Shown one piece after another: positions 36,287 to 48,880 of a stretch of 64,000 nucleotides of DNA. Position 1 is the first letter of the stretch. Every line of letters begins with the position of its first letter. A model generated the notes under the pieces. It ran no database searches, had not been told where the DNA came from, and worked only from the letters and a program-made list of their open reading frames with translations. Origin of the DNA: Pterois miles (taxonomy: Eukaryota > Chordata > Actinopteri > Perciformes > Scorpaenidae); contig CAMQGK010000637.1 of NCBI GenBank assembly GCA_947000775.1, forward strand, positions 19,863,001-19,927,000, read 5' to 3'. A program made the position numbers and the translations under genes.

Positions 36287-36420
36287 TGTAGCGCTTTTCC
36301 TCTGATCTTTAACACCGGGTAGCGGAGTGTCTGGCCTCTCTCTCGGCTGTGACAGCTCCATCCTCCACCCAGCGATGGCGTCATTAAAGTTATGGTTCCC
36401 TTAAAGCATTGGGTTTAAAT
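36287..36420 (+). repeat. Possible right continuation of the Tc1-interrupted repeat
   Basis: TGTAGCGCTTTTCCTCTGAT, then CACCGGGTAGCGGAGTGTC and CAGCGATGGCGTCATTAAAG, reads as the body of the element whose start is at 34551. This is a tentative reconstruction. Confidence 0.3.
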
Positions 36421-39400
36421 CTGAAATATTGCCAAACAGGCACTTTGGTTTTTTGCTTCTCATCTGTTGATCTTTACAAATCAAGACTAAACAATGGCAT
36501 GTTTACACTGAATATGTAATCGAGTCATGATCTTGAAATCAAAAGTCAAATTGAATCTTTCAGGTCATGTTTAGATGGTAAGCCACAATTTGGGAAACTA
36601 CCAAGATGGTTAAGGTTAGGCAGTGACGTTGAACGTTAGGATAGGCTGTCGGGCATAAAGATTGTTTTATCATGTCTTTCCAGCAACATCTTCCTAATAT
36701 TCCTCTTTGTTTTCTGTTGCTATAAAACTCTGAATACAAAGTGAACTGAACACAGTAAAAAGTAATGCTGCCTGCTTCACTGGTCATTGTTGCAATGAAA
36801 ACATTAATTCAATGTCCACAGCACAATGTTTTGTTGAAATTATTTTGAAATTCCCCGAAGCTCTCCATAATGACCTTTCACGGTTTCCTTCCAAACAATA
36901 ATAAAACTGAAAAATCCCTGCTTAGATCATTCACATGCAGTTCAAACGTTTTATCTTGGTATGTTAACTCTGGATTTGTGAAAATGCGCTTTCTGCTACA
37001 CTTATTTTAGAGTTGTTAATTGAGTTAAGAAAATTCAGTGTCCCTCTAATTGTTCCTGATAAAGCCCGAGGCTATCTCTCAGTGTCATCACAGATTAGGG
37101 ATTTAACTCTCTGCCTACAAACACCAACTGAACAGCCCACTTACATCTAGAGGACATGTCAGTTCTGCTTCAGGGGAACACTCTCTCTCTCAGACCAAAC
37201 CAGTGATTTTAAAAACATGTTTAATCGCATAATTAATTTCACTTAAATTTTCAACTATCATTTTTCTTCATATTATATGTGCTGCATAATTGCCGTGCCA
37301 TTACTGATATCAGCTCATTCACCAACATGATTTTCACTTTTTTGTATTATCAGACTTGGTCTCAAATGCAGCATATCTGTTAGTTAACAGGATGCAGCTT
37401 CATTTTTACATTCCACTGTATAATTTATTCAATAACGTCAAGCCATCAGTGGTCACGAGCATACACTATAACATAGTCTGTTAGAAAAGGCAGCAAAATA
37501 GAGAAAATAATAATCTGTAATCTTCTTAGTGTTTGTTTATTACTGCAGCAATGTATAAATATTAAAATCACAGCATGACAATGGATGTTCATTAAACAGT
37601 GATAATGATTTTTTAATCTCACTCGATTTGAGTTTCTCCATAATGCTCCAAAATTACCCTGAAGTAGCTGAGCAGAAGCAGCCATGGTTTTACCTCTTAT
37701 CATCCCAAATAGACTGAAAAAAAATGCTGTCTATATAATTAGTTTCACAAAATTATAGCAACCAGCTAATTAATATTTTCATGTCCATCCACAGTAATAA
37801 AATGATGGATTTGATGAATTACACTGCCCTCATGCAAGACTCAGCTAAAACTACTATAAATACATGCAAAGAGAGGCACATTTTGAGACCTTTTAGGGGG
37901 TTGGAAATTATTTGAAAATATATTCATGAATTTGTATTTTCTTAGGAAGGAGACTACTGAAACATATAAATTGCTGGAAGCGCAAAGCATGATGCACGGT
38001 CCATTATAGGATGCTAAAATGTATTTGTGTATTAGAGGAATGTGTCAAATATAATAGTACTCTATATGCTACACCCCACATCTATGGTTTACCTGTAGAT
38101 GACAAGCCTGTGGTGCATTTGGCATTGATATACTTCATGTGAGCCAAATTACAGTTGTCAAAGACTTTTCTGTTTCCTTATTCTTCTTCCATATATGCTT
38201 CTCTTTATTTTTTTATTCAGATTTTTTCATTTAAATCTGTCAGCTCCAGTTATGTCTTGTGCTTTGTGAGAGGGGGACTCGTATATGCATGATATGAGGT
38301 CCTTCTCATTAAACTGCACCACCATCTGTATGCAGCCTCACTGAATGGAAAACTGGACAATCTCCACTGTGACTAAAATGGCACGCTCATTCAGTGGATG
38401 CATCAGAACTCACCAAAAGCAGGCAAAACCACACTGGGTATTTGTTCCAGTGTTTTCACGTTGTGTCAAACACTACATGTTTAGACCTCATTTAATGTTT
38501 GGCGTTTCTGAATTGTTCAATGCCACCACAAGCCACCACAGAGGCATATCAGATGTCAAATTACCTTAAGCACCTATTGTCTTAATTTTGCTAACATAAG
38601 GTGCTACATGAATAGCATTATATTTCCTGTATTGTGGAAAAGGTTGAGATCTTTAAAGCCCCTATTTAGCCATTTCTATGATATTTCCTATTAATTTGAG
38701 TCATTTCTCGACTAAGTTGATTAGCCACACAGTTTTTTAAAATGTTTTTGACAAATAACTTAATTTAGTAAGTAAACTGGGAATGTGACATATGACTATA
38801 GCAGAAGCTGCAGGTCGTACGTCATCCTCTAAGCTTGCACAGGCACAAGTCGTTTGCATCTGAGCAGCCCATAAATCTGTTTATCTATCAGTTTGTCTTT
38901 CTATTTAGTTAGCTAGTTAGGTGTAGTTAGCTAGCACAACTTGTTAAATAATCTATCTGAAGGTTTTTATTTTCAGTTTCCTCCACCTTACTTCAGGATG
39001 TTTATTTTCACAGTGGCATTTGTGTGTACGGATGGTTGCAATCAGCACAGTGAATAACATGAAATCCCACCGGCAGAATTAACACAACACACTGACGGTC
39101 TCTCAATCACTCTCTTCTTTACCGTCTCCTCTTGCTGGAGATAAATTAACAGAAAGCAGCTGATTGCCAGCCTCAAACAGGTCCAGGCACCAAGGAACGC
39201 ACAATTTTCAGCCCAAATCAAATCACAGTGCAGCATGGTATGGTGTCGGTGCTGAGAGCTGAGGGGAGAGCGGCTGCTGCTGGTGGACAGTGCACCTCCA
39301 AAACATCCCAAAACTGCATTTCAACAGCGGACCTCGCCAACGTGTCTATCCGTCCTCCGGTGCACTCTGGGCGGCGTGCGGTGGTGCGGTTCCTCGGTGG

Positions 39401-39600
39401 AGCAGCTATCAGATGGACGCCTCGCCAGGAGACAATATAGAAGTCAGATAAACAGCAAATTTATTTAAACTGGTTTCACCTAAACTGGGTTGAAAACAAT
39501 GCAATCTGGTTGCCATGACTGACTATTAACCACACGCCTATTCTCTGTTTGAGAAAGAACATTAACCAAAAAACATTAACCAAAACTGGCTGGAGGAGGC
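36421..39600. other. No gene recognised; GC-rich patch at 39.23-39.44 kb
   Basis: Mostly AT-rich unique DNA. The patch 39230-39440 is clearly GC- and CpG-richer than its surroundings and has overlapping open frames on both strands, but no motif, splice pair or repeat boundary. Confidence 0.35.
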
Positions 39601-40216
39601 TTTAAGTACCTGGGCACTGAGATAGACCACCACCTGTTCTTTCCATAACATGTGATTAGTGTCTACAAAAAAGGCCCAGCAGCACGTTTCTCCTGAGGAG
39701 GCTGAAAGGTTTTAATGTCAGACTGAACATTTTAACAGCAGTAAACCGGTCACTCATCAAATCACTCCTCACATTCAACACTGCATTCTGGTACAATTTT
39801 GTCACAGAGAAAAATCAAGAAAAAACTCACAAGAATCATCAAGCATGCAACCAAAATCACCGACACCGCTCAAATTCAACTCTCAGACCTTTACAGTTAG
39901 CCAAACATCATTGCTAAGGACCCTTCACAATGCCTCACCACTCCTTCCAGCTACTACCATCAGGCATCCACTTCAGAGTACCTCTGGCCAAAAGGAAAAC
40001 TCACAAAAACTCTTATTCCCACTGCAATATCTATTTTAAACAAGGCCAAACAGACTGTCACTACTGTGTAATTGCAGCTTTGCACACATGCTCTTATTTA
40101 TTCCTGTAGAGTTATATGATTTTAATGTGATGTTATGGGTCTTTATGTTGTTTGCGGGACCCTAACCTAAAACAATATTCTTTCACTATGTGATTGCCAA
40201 TAAAGTTTTTTTTTTT
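39601..40216 (+). pseudogene. LINE 3' end, RT C-terminal remnant (L2/Rex1 group)
   Basis: FKYLGTEIDHHL opens the segment. In shifting frames it is followed by KKAQQ/FLLRRLK-like, AVNRSLIKSLLTFNTAFWY, RIIKHATKITDTAQIQLSDL and LTILHN...LLP...IHFRVPLAKRK. This is the typical order of the RT thumb and C-terminal region of L2/Rex1-type LINEs. After a UTR-like stretch comes CCAATAAAG and a poly-T run ending near 40216. There are several frameshifts and stops, and the element is heavily 5'-truncated. The 17.1-kb fragment covers the preceding part of such an RT on the other strand. Confidence 0.75.
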
Positions 40217-41550
40217 AACCTTAACAAGATAATAGTCACTGTAATGTCACTAAATAGTTGCACACATCCATATGTAACAGGGCTGTATAAGTCATGAGCT
40301 ACATTACATCCACTGTGATGTTTATTCACTCAGGCATGTATAGTATTGCTCAACTAAAACAATAACTACAAGGTATGTTTCAAGTCCATCTAGATATGGA
40401 AATCAGTCAAGACCCCATGGAAAAATGGATTTTGAAAAGCCTGTCGAGGAAATGTCAATTTGGCAACACTAGATCCGTTCCCAAGAATATGTATACTGTG
40501 TCTAAATTGCATTAGTGGTGGAAGTTTATTAGCATTTTTCAATTATACTGTATTGTATATACAGTAGTTGTATATATCAAAACTAAAGGCATTCTCATCA
40601 GCCTCAGCTGTACTTTGTGTTTAATGCCAATCAGCAAACAGGCAGCCAATTAGCAGGCTAACACACTAAGCTAGGATGGTAAATATGAGACCCGTCAACA
40701 TACTGTTGCTGTCGGTGCCAGATAATTGAACACTGCTTCATCAAAGTTGGTATATTGTCTTTATATATGGTCACATACGTGCAGGTGACATTATGTTATT
40801 AATATTTTACCAAAATCAAGCTCAAATGGAGTTCTGAGGTTTAAGCAAATGTTGATATATTTATAATACACTTTATCCGTCACTGATTAGGATGACCTCA
40901 AGATGGTTAGTCCTGTTAAAATGTAAAATGTCTCGCTCAGTATTATGCTCACAGTCCTTTAATAACCAAATGTAAAGGATCCTTATTAAATTATTATTAT
41001 TTGTATAATGTGTACATTTCAAATAAATTATCCTGTTCAATATATTGTTTTTTGCTGTTGTTTTACTCAAATGTTGATCATTGATATTGACCTAAAAAAT
41101 CCAGCTGTTAGGCTATAATTTTGACCTGGCTGTTGGGTAACATACAACAAAACAGGTGATCATCTTTTCATTTCTGCACTGGTTCAAGTCCCACAGTTAT
41201 GACTCTTGATTCACATCCCAAATGGAAATTCTATGTAAATTTCACAAACAGTTTTATCTGCAGATGGGGTTGTGCTCATAAAGATCGTGCCCAATTCGCT
41301 GACACTTCACACTCGGCTGGATAAATGCAACACATCTATTTAGAATAAATGCTATGATTGCTGAGAGAGAGGCGAATCATCATCACCAAGGTAGCGGCCA
41401 GTAGGGAGAAGGTTTCAGGAAGGATTCAGGTGGCAGTTCCTTCAACTGCAGCACAGGTCATGAAGAAGCTTGGGTATTAACCTCTTGAATAACATCAGTT
41501 TTAAAGTGAGGAAAATTTTGAGCCCTAAGTTTAAAGTAATAATCTCAAAG
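40217..41550. other. No gene recognised
   Basis: AT-rich, unique-looking DNA without motifs. Confidence 0.4.
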
Positions 41551-41889
41551 ATCATCCATCCGTCCATCTGCAACCACTTATCCCAGTGGGGGTCGCGGGA
41601 GGGCTGGAGCCAACCCCAGCTGGCATTGGGCGAAGGCAGGGTTCACCCTGGACAGGTCGCTAGTCCATCACAGGGCACACAGAGACAGACAACCATTCAC
41701 GCTCACATTTCCACCTACGGGCAATTTTTAGAGTAACCAATTAAACTGCATGTCTTTGGACTGTGGGAGAAGCCTGAGCACCTGGAGAAAACTCACACTG
41801 ACACAGGGAGAACATGCAAACTCTACACAGATGAGCCCCAAGCCGGAATCAAACCTGCGACCCTCTTGCTGTGAGGCGACAGTGCTAAT
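41551..41889 (-). mobile_element. SINE, second copy of the 18.4-kb family
   Basis: The plus strand runs from ATCCATCCGTCCATCTG (tail units) through GGGTTCACCCTGGACAGGTC, GGGAGAACATGCAAACTC and AATCAAACCTGCGACCCTC to GCGACAGTGCTAAT, where the tRNA-like head is cut short before box A. TAATCTCA occurs at 41539 and again at the right end (41886), a possible but imperfect target duplication. Confidence 0.8.
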
Positions 41890-44800
41890 CTCATGATGTC
41901 CATATAAATAAATTATATATAGTTAAGTCACTATCTCTGAATGAGGTACCACAAATGGCGATTGAGCCTATGGTGCACTGATGAAAGTATTGCAATATTT
42001 ATAAATTTGCAGTATGGCAAACTGGATGTCTGTGGCGACATTCCCGGAAAAAAATGCTGTATGAAGTTACTGATGTAAACTGAACATTTCCTACTGCCGC
42101 AGCTTCTCATTAAAAGCATTTTACTGGCTTTTATTATGAATAAGTAACAGGAAATGCAAAGCATCGGTGAGACTGACACTGATCGCCATCATTCGTCAAA
42201 ACAGCTTCGAAAAACAAGACATCATTTGCCTCATCTTTTGACAGTGGATCAGTTTTAAAAATTGCACGGTGTAATGGAAGAAGGAGCAAACACATTGAGC
42301 GAAGTAACCAAATACTTCTATGTTTGCTGTTCGCACACTGATGCCGTGTGCAGCATAAAAATCAGATCACAGTTGCTCATAGAATGATGGAAAAAATCAT
42401 TTCATCACAATAGTTTGCTTTGCTGCCCCCTTATTTTGGGACCTACTGTGAGTATTAAACCACAGTTGCTGTTACCACCAGTAAACGGGGTGCCGCCAAA
42501 TCAACCAGGACTGAAATCTTACAGATTGCCGCTTTAAGAAACTGAGGTGTAAAAAAAAAAAAAAAAGCTATTGCAGTGAAATCTTCTCTGGACCTCTGGC
42601 ACAGTAGTAACAATAACGATCCAAGATGCCCAAGAGGCTGACAAGCAGCATTATATATTTGTTTTTTAAAGAAAATACCTGGAACAATTTTAATTTGTGG
42701 ACAAAATATAGCCATTTTATGATTTCACATTTGTTATATTATTGGCAAATGCACCAATATATACAGTCCTTCAGCCTTTTCCAGCCACCTGGATATCTGC
42801 CATTATTTGTGAATTATATGCTGGAGAAAAATGTTCTACTCCTTGGCCGATCATGCTCATAACTTATATAGTCTAGTGCAAGCGGTTTTGAGCTCCTCTG
42901 AAAAGGCAGCATTGAGAGTTCATTATATTTGGGGAGGTGTCCAAAGACTACCAGACCGACAGAGTAGGGTTGTATCTGCACTGGACTCCTACGTCAAACC
43001 ATGATCTTATCACAAGCTAACAATCAGCCAAAACAGAAAAAAGCCAAATAGCTCTACAGTATAAAACAAATGTACCTGTGTGGACAGATTGTACTAGTAT
43101 ACCCCTTCAAAAGATGCCTGGGTACATTGTGAAGTCGAATGTCTTCCATTTTCTTGTCATTTATAGCATCTTGTTAAGCATGTTCATACAGTATAAAGCA
43201 CTAAACAATACTGTATTACTGCATGACTGTAGATGTGACTGCCTCACATGATACCGTCACACTGACTAGTCTCATAAGTCATTAATAAAAGCGCCATCAC
43301 TGACTCACTATTCAATATTCAACAAAGACAGCTCACAAAGATTACAACTGTTTCTCAAGCTGCTTGTTAGAAAAGAATCAGTCATTCAGTCCAGTTGTTT
43401 TCTTCATTCAATCCCCAACCCCACAGGACCTTCCTGTCCCCAATCACTGGGACCTGGTTTTGCAAAGATGACTTTTTTTGAAGAAAAAAAAAAAAGTGCT
43501 ATTCTCAAGAGAAACATCCCAGATGAACAGATGGAAGTAATAAAGCAGTAAAGTCTCCAGAGGCCGACTGAGTGGGTTTGACCTTGAAAATCAGTGACAG
43601 TCTTACCTTCATTCAGTGTTCTATCAAACATAAAGTGATCACACAGTGTCCTCTTTGATTTTCTGGGTAGTGCAATCTTAAAACATATATTAAACAAACT
43701 CAATAGGTGTATCATGAGTTGAAGATATCTAAGCACTCATACACAAGGTTTTATGAATCATGTTGAAGCTCCGACGGTGGGTGGAAAAAAAGACTTCAGC
43801 TGCTCAATACCGTGGATTTTTTGGACGCCCGACACTGACTAGTTCAGGGTGTGTGATGTTGAAATATGAGACATTCTTAAAAGGAAAAAAATAACCACGA
43901 TTTCACATTTTTGAGCCTTTATATTACTATCAGCCATGCTATAAATTTGGGGATTGAGTTCCTTTTCTTACATTCACCTTTCTTTTGTGTAGCTCTTATG
44001 TAAGTTTGACAACATCGGCAGGTGAAATCAGCAGAACGTAACAGCCACTTGTAATCACAAACTTAATTTCCACGGGTTTCAAGAGCTTCCCGTCTACTTG
44101 GACTCTTAAAAAATCCTGGCGCATCTGGCAGTTTTCCTTTCTTTGCATTTGTTTTCTGGATTCACAGCACATTTATTTATATCACGTGTGTGTGGTCAAA
44201 TTATTGAAATGTTTTCTTCATTTGCTTGCGTTTCTACAGCACGTTGAGCTCTCTTGGCCGCCGTATAAAATTTCATTTGACACTTTAGACCTTTAATACC
44301 GAAGACATTTTGACATGTAACAGTAGGAAAAGTAAAGGTGTAAATAATAAAAATGAATGATGGCTGAATGTCATTTAGCTGCTTTGGTTTAAGGGTCCTG
44401 GTATTGTGCATGCTGGCTCACTGTCACAGCTTACTGGAACACTTGAACACAGCAGGGCCATCGTTAATGTTATTGGTAACAGCTGCTTTTCCCATGATAA
44501 GTCAAAATGTCTGCTGTGAAAAAGGTAAATTGTGAGCTGGTTTACCTCAACAATTTGAGCCAATAACCACTATGAAGTACAATATGCAAACTGTGCAATC
44601 TCTGACGACTGTATATTGCCATGGTGTTGCAGACTGAGAACTGAACTGACGTTCTTGTTTCAAGTACTTATTCTTTACCCCACTGAAGCATACTCATTTT
44701 TTTCTGCAGCAACAACAGAAATCACATTTAAATGAGTAGTTTCATTAATCTTAAATGCACTCCTCTTGTCTGTCTGTCTGTCTGATACTGTACATGACAA

Positions 44801-44936
44801 CTGCAATTCATTCAAACACTTGGCCAACACATTCTCACTCCCAACTCATCAAATACCAACATTTAGTCAGTGGCCCTAAGCTTCCAACTATGACGCTCTG
44901 CGCTCTACGACCCTCTGGCCGTCAGCTAAGGCTCAT
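41890..44936. other. No gene recognised
   Basis: Unique-looking DNA with a poly-A run at about 42550-42566 and poly-A-rich patches at 43485. The 42512-42537 stretch (ATCTTACAGATTGCCGCTTTAA) resembles a TTAA-element end without a clear partner. The 110-codon minus-strand frame at 43404-43736 has no motif. Confidence 0.4.
44767..44784 (+). repeat. Short (TGTC)n microsatellite
   Basis: Just over four tandem TGTC units. Confidence 0.7.
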
Positions 44937-44938
44937 TA

Positions 44939-45254
44939 CATGCAGTTCATCCATCTGCAACCGCTTATCCCGTTAGGGGTCACCTAGGGGCTGGAGCTGT
45001 TGCCAGCTGGCATTGGGCAAAGGCGTGGTACACCCTGAACAGGTCGTCAGTCCATCGCAGGGCACATAGAGACTGACTACATTAACTATGGGCAATTTAG
45101 AGTCATCAATTAACCTGTGGGAAGAAGGCGGAGGACCTGGAGAAAATCCACGCTAGCACAGGGAGAACATACAAACTCCACACAGAGGGGCCCCAAGCCG
45201 GATTCTAACCTCTTGCTGGGAGGCGACAGTGCTAACCAGTGCACTGCATGCAGT
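44939..45254 (-). mobile_element. SINE, third copy of the 18.4-kb family, with short target duplication
   Basis: CATGCAGT at 44939-44946 recurs at 45247-45254. Between them the same order of landmarks is found as at 18.4 kb: CTGCAACCGCTTATCCCGTT, GCCAGCTGGCATTGGGC, CAGTCCATCGCAGGGCAC, GGGAGAACATACAAACTCC and GCGACAGTGCTAACCA. About 50 bases of the body are deleted near 45090-45115, and box B is degraded. Confidence 0.75.
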
Positions 45255-45545
45255 CCCCAGTCCAAATCAGTCAGATTAGAAATGGTTGGGGAGTCGCAGT
45301 CAATATGGGTTGTCTGTTCTTCAGGGAGAAGTGGAGGTAAGTTTTATATGTCAACAGTATTATGCTATCTAACCTTAGTAAAACACTGTCAGCTGCTACG
45401 GCTTGTCTCCCTCATTGGCTATTGTGACCCTGCTCCGAAAGTACTGACGTAATAATCCAGATTTTAACTCCAAAATATCAAAAATATTTGCAATTATCGG
45501 GGCGGCCCTGATGAGACCATGATCAGAAAATGAGACAAATTAAGT

Positions 45546-45925
45546 GGGACTTTCAAAATACCATAAAGATGATGATATGTCGATATTTTCACTTCACATC
45601 GATGATATTGGATCATTGATCACTGAATCAATATATTGTCAAGACTGATGTATCTTTACATCCCTAGTGCTTTGCCAGAGTTAACTGTGATTGGTTTCAA
45701 AATTTTGGTTTTTGGATTAAAAATATGATTAGACAATGTTATTACTAGGCTCTTTCCAGACATTTAAATGAAAAAAATATATTTTTTAAATAAAAAGAAT
45801 AAAAATAAAGTAGGAATTTCAAAATATCTTAAAGATATGTATTGATATTTTCACTTTGCATTAATGATATTGGATCGTTGATCATTGAATCAATAAACAG
45901 ATTGAGACTGACCCTATATACCCTA
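45546..45925 (+). repeat. Direct duplication, unit about 120 bases
   Basis: GTGGGACTTTCAAAATACC through GATGATATTGGATCATTGATC-CTGAATCAATA at 45546-45640 returns as GTAGGAATTTCAAAATATC through ATGATATTGGATCGTTGATCATTGAATCAATA at 45809-45895. The copies are moderately diverged. CTTTACATCCCTAG at 45654-45667 resembles an element end. Confidence 0.6.
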
Positions 45926-47034
45926 TATCAAAAAGATAATGTGTGGAGCCAGACTTTTCTTTCCGCTGACACAGCGTTGTGGTGATGTAGGTCCAGCTAT
46001 GAGAAACTACTGTGAAACAAATGCAGTAGGAACATGAATTATAGAGTTTAAAAGTGTATCATTACGTTTAACCACATACCCTCAGCTTATTATTGATTAT
46101 CTTTAAGTTTCACAAGCATCCAACAGCATTCTTAAACAACACTTTGAATTTTACCTGCTCCTTTTGTGCAGTCAGTGTGTTTGCTGTTGATTTAAAACTC
46201 ATCTAATTAATTATTCAAGGGTATTATTTTCTACATTGAATCTATTTCCTGCATCAGCGATGCCAGTAATGGCTCCCAGAGGATTCTGGAGTGCCACGCT
46301 TTCACCTCCACTGCTTATAACACACTGCCTTCATAATAGTGCTGCAAACAAATTCAACACGCACACACACACACATATACAAACACACAAATCAATGTTT
46401 CAAGGGCTTGCAGTGTTTAGCAAAGCACTCTACTAAGTGAATTTCTGTTCTTGGCAAAGTGAAGGGTTTTTGTCAGTGTTCTCCGTCCAACTGAAGGCGT
46501 TTCAAAGGCGTGATGCGGATAGGCCAGAGTATGGCTGAATAGTATGGTTGAATTCAAAAAAGCCTTTGGTCCTAAATTGAGTTTTAAGTGACTCATAATG
46601 CTATTGCAGTTTTTCAAGTCAAGTATAAAGTTAACTAAAGTCCTGGGGTTATTTTATCCCATTGAGACTAAAATTTTATGTGGATGAGACCAGAGTAGAT
46701 CAAATTTAAAGAGAAACTTTGTTCATTTGGAGTCTGCCGGATGACGCAAAATAATACGTTTCATGGACCCTTGCTGGCAAATGAGCGGGTAGCTCCGGGC
46801 GCCGGTAACATGGAGGGAAGCCAAACATCATTCATTTGCATGTACCACTCACATCGAAAACAATACAAAGCCAGATGACATTCTGCAAAGTTTCCCTTTA
46901 ATGATGGAAATAAAGTGCTTTCATCAGGACAAAAGTATGACTTAGCAGGGGAGATGACATGAATAAATAGAAATTTATTTAGAAATAAAATATAGCGCAG
47001 AAACACTTTTGTTTTAGGTGCAGAGTCAACTAAC
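45926..47034. other. No gene recognised
   Basis: AT-rich, with a short (CA)n-like patch near 46361-46390. No motif-bearing frame. Confidence 0.4.
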
Positions 47035-47752
47035 TGAAACTCCCGTGTGCCAAGTGTGTGGCAGAACTACAGCAGCCAACGTGAAAATGCAAATGGGCCT
47101 ACAAAGAGATCTGGTTTGTTCGTTCTAGGCTACAGTAGAAACATGGCCGCTGGCTCCATATGCAGATGCACCGTAAATGGCTCATTTTAAGCATGGATGT
47201 ATAAAGAGAACTGGATACAGCGAGGGAGGCGGGCTCCTGTTCATTTCTATGAGAGCTGCTCAGTGGTGCATGAAGCCAAAATGGCTCGACTGCCAAGTGA
47301 TGAAGTACCCAGATCATTCGGCGACCTTCCTCATCCACTGGGCCCAAAGAGCAGTAGCGTTTCGCTCTTTTCCAGCCTTGGTCTGGGTCTCATTCACATG
47401 AACAGAGGAAGGGAAATAACTCTGGAATCAGATTATAGTGCATTTTACAACTTCCAGGACATAATGATTTAAACAAGGGCTGATTTATCTCTTTCCCAAT
47501 GTAAGTCTATTGGAAAAAGTCTTTCTGGGCCAAATGGCATCACATGAGATACATGAAAGTTGTAGTATTGCCGTTTGGCCACTACAAAAAATTGCTTCAC
47601 AGCCCGTCACTTTTATTTGGGGCTCGGTTTTAAGGTAAAGAAAAAACAATTCTTATTTTCAGGTGATTATACACTAAAAGAAAACATATTTATATTATAT
47701 TCCATTTATGCCAATAGATGCCCCTAAATGCTACACAGTGGTCCTTTAAAGC
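47035..47752 (-). mobile_element. TTAA-type element interrupted by another repeat
   Basis: The right end, reverse-complemented, reads TTAAAGGACCACTGTGTAGC then ATTTAGGGG, a terminus of the same TTAAAGGANCANTGTGTA type as at 7.10 kb. Leftward are TTCAGGTGATTATACACT, then, beyond the insertion, ACATGGCCGCTGG and TTCTAGGCTACAGTAGAAAC, which belong to one fish element as I remember it. The left terminus is degraded near 47035. The element is split by the repeat at 47191-47620. Confidence 0.6.
47191..47620 (+). repeat. Dispersed repeat, copy 2 (first copy at 1.59 kb), nested
   Basis: It matches 1591-2090 in the same orientation. The flanks GGCTCATTTTAA (47179-47190) and GGCTCGGTTTTAA (about 47622-47634) look like an imperfect target duplication in the host element. 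The repeat therefore moved as a unit, and the host is the older of the two. Confidence 0.7.
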
Positions 47753-48843
47753 AAATGAGGCACTCAGCAGAGATGTGTTAGTTTCCACAGTAACACTGGA
47801 GCTACATTATTTAGTCACAAACCAAGGAAAGTGCTCTGTATCTACAAGGGACCAAGCTATCATTTAAAACATATAATGTACGACGATGTTTTCAGAAACT
47901 TCAGCTGTTTAGAGATTAACTCTTTAACACTCTTTAACAAATAAGTGCCATAAGTGCTATAAGTGCCACTGGGGCATTTATAGTGTGATCCTAAATGGTG
48001 AAAATGATCCAGCAAACTGAGCCACACTGACCAGCTGATCGTCTATTATTTTTGGCCATTTAAACTTCAGGGTTAGGAAGAATAACCAACCTCCGATTTT
48101 AAATGGTTTGTTTACCCATATCGCACCAGGAAAAATAAACTCCACCAAAAACTGTGAATGAGGTGAAAGCACTAAAAAGTTATGAAGTGTTTACTGTGTA
48201 GTAGTTTAGTGTGTCTTTCTAATAATGTCCAGTTGCGCAGATTTCATTCGTCATGAGGAATATGACGTATAACAGTATATGTTGGACTATATTCTCTGTC
48301 CTTATAAATGAGTCTTTCTAATTCAATAAACAAAGTGAGGACTTCTAAAAAAAATGGAGAAGCCTGTGTGCTAGGCTGCCCTAATGTGAAAACAACTAAA
48401 GATTAATGTTATCAACATAATATAAGGCAAGATAATGCAGCCTACACAATGTCAATTATCTGATATTCAGTTTACAGTCTCATATAGCTGCAGAGTAAAC
48501 TAACTTGTTAACAACTATTTTCTCTCAAGACTTAACTGCAGTAAAGAGGACAATTAACAGCAATGTCAGTTCATGTCTCATATAGATAAACCCCGTCTCA
48601 TTTAAATGAATGTCCCAAGTAAATCCGGAGTCTTATTACTGCCTGCTGATAATTCTGAGTGTTTTACAAACGATGTTTTTTACAGCCAGGAACATAACAG
48701 ATTCTGCACGACTGTCCCCATCAGAATGTTTTTTAATCAACTCAGCAAGAGCATTTAATTTAGAGAGCAGAGGTCTATTTATATAATCACAATAGGATTA
48801 TATACATAGGAAATGATAGATGGGTAGACTGGATAGGATAAGA

Positions 48844-48880
<37 letters not shown>

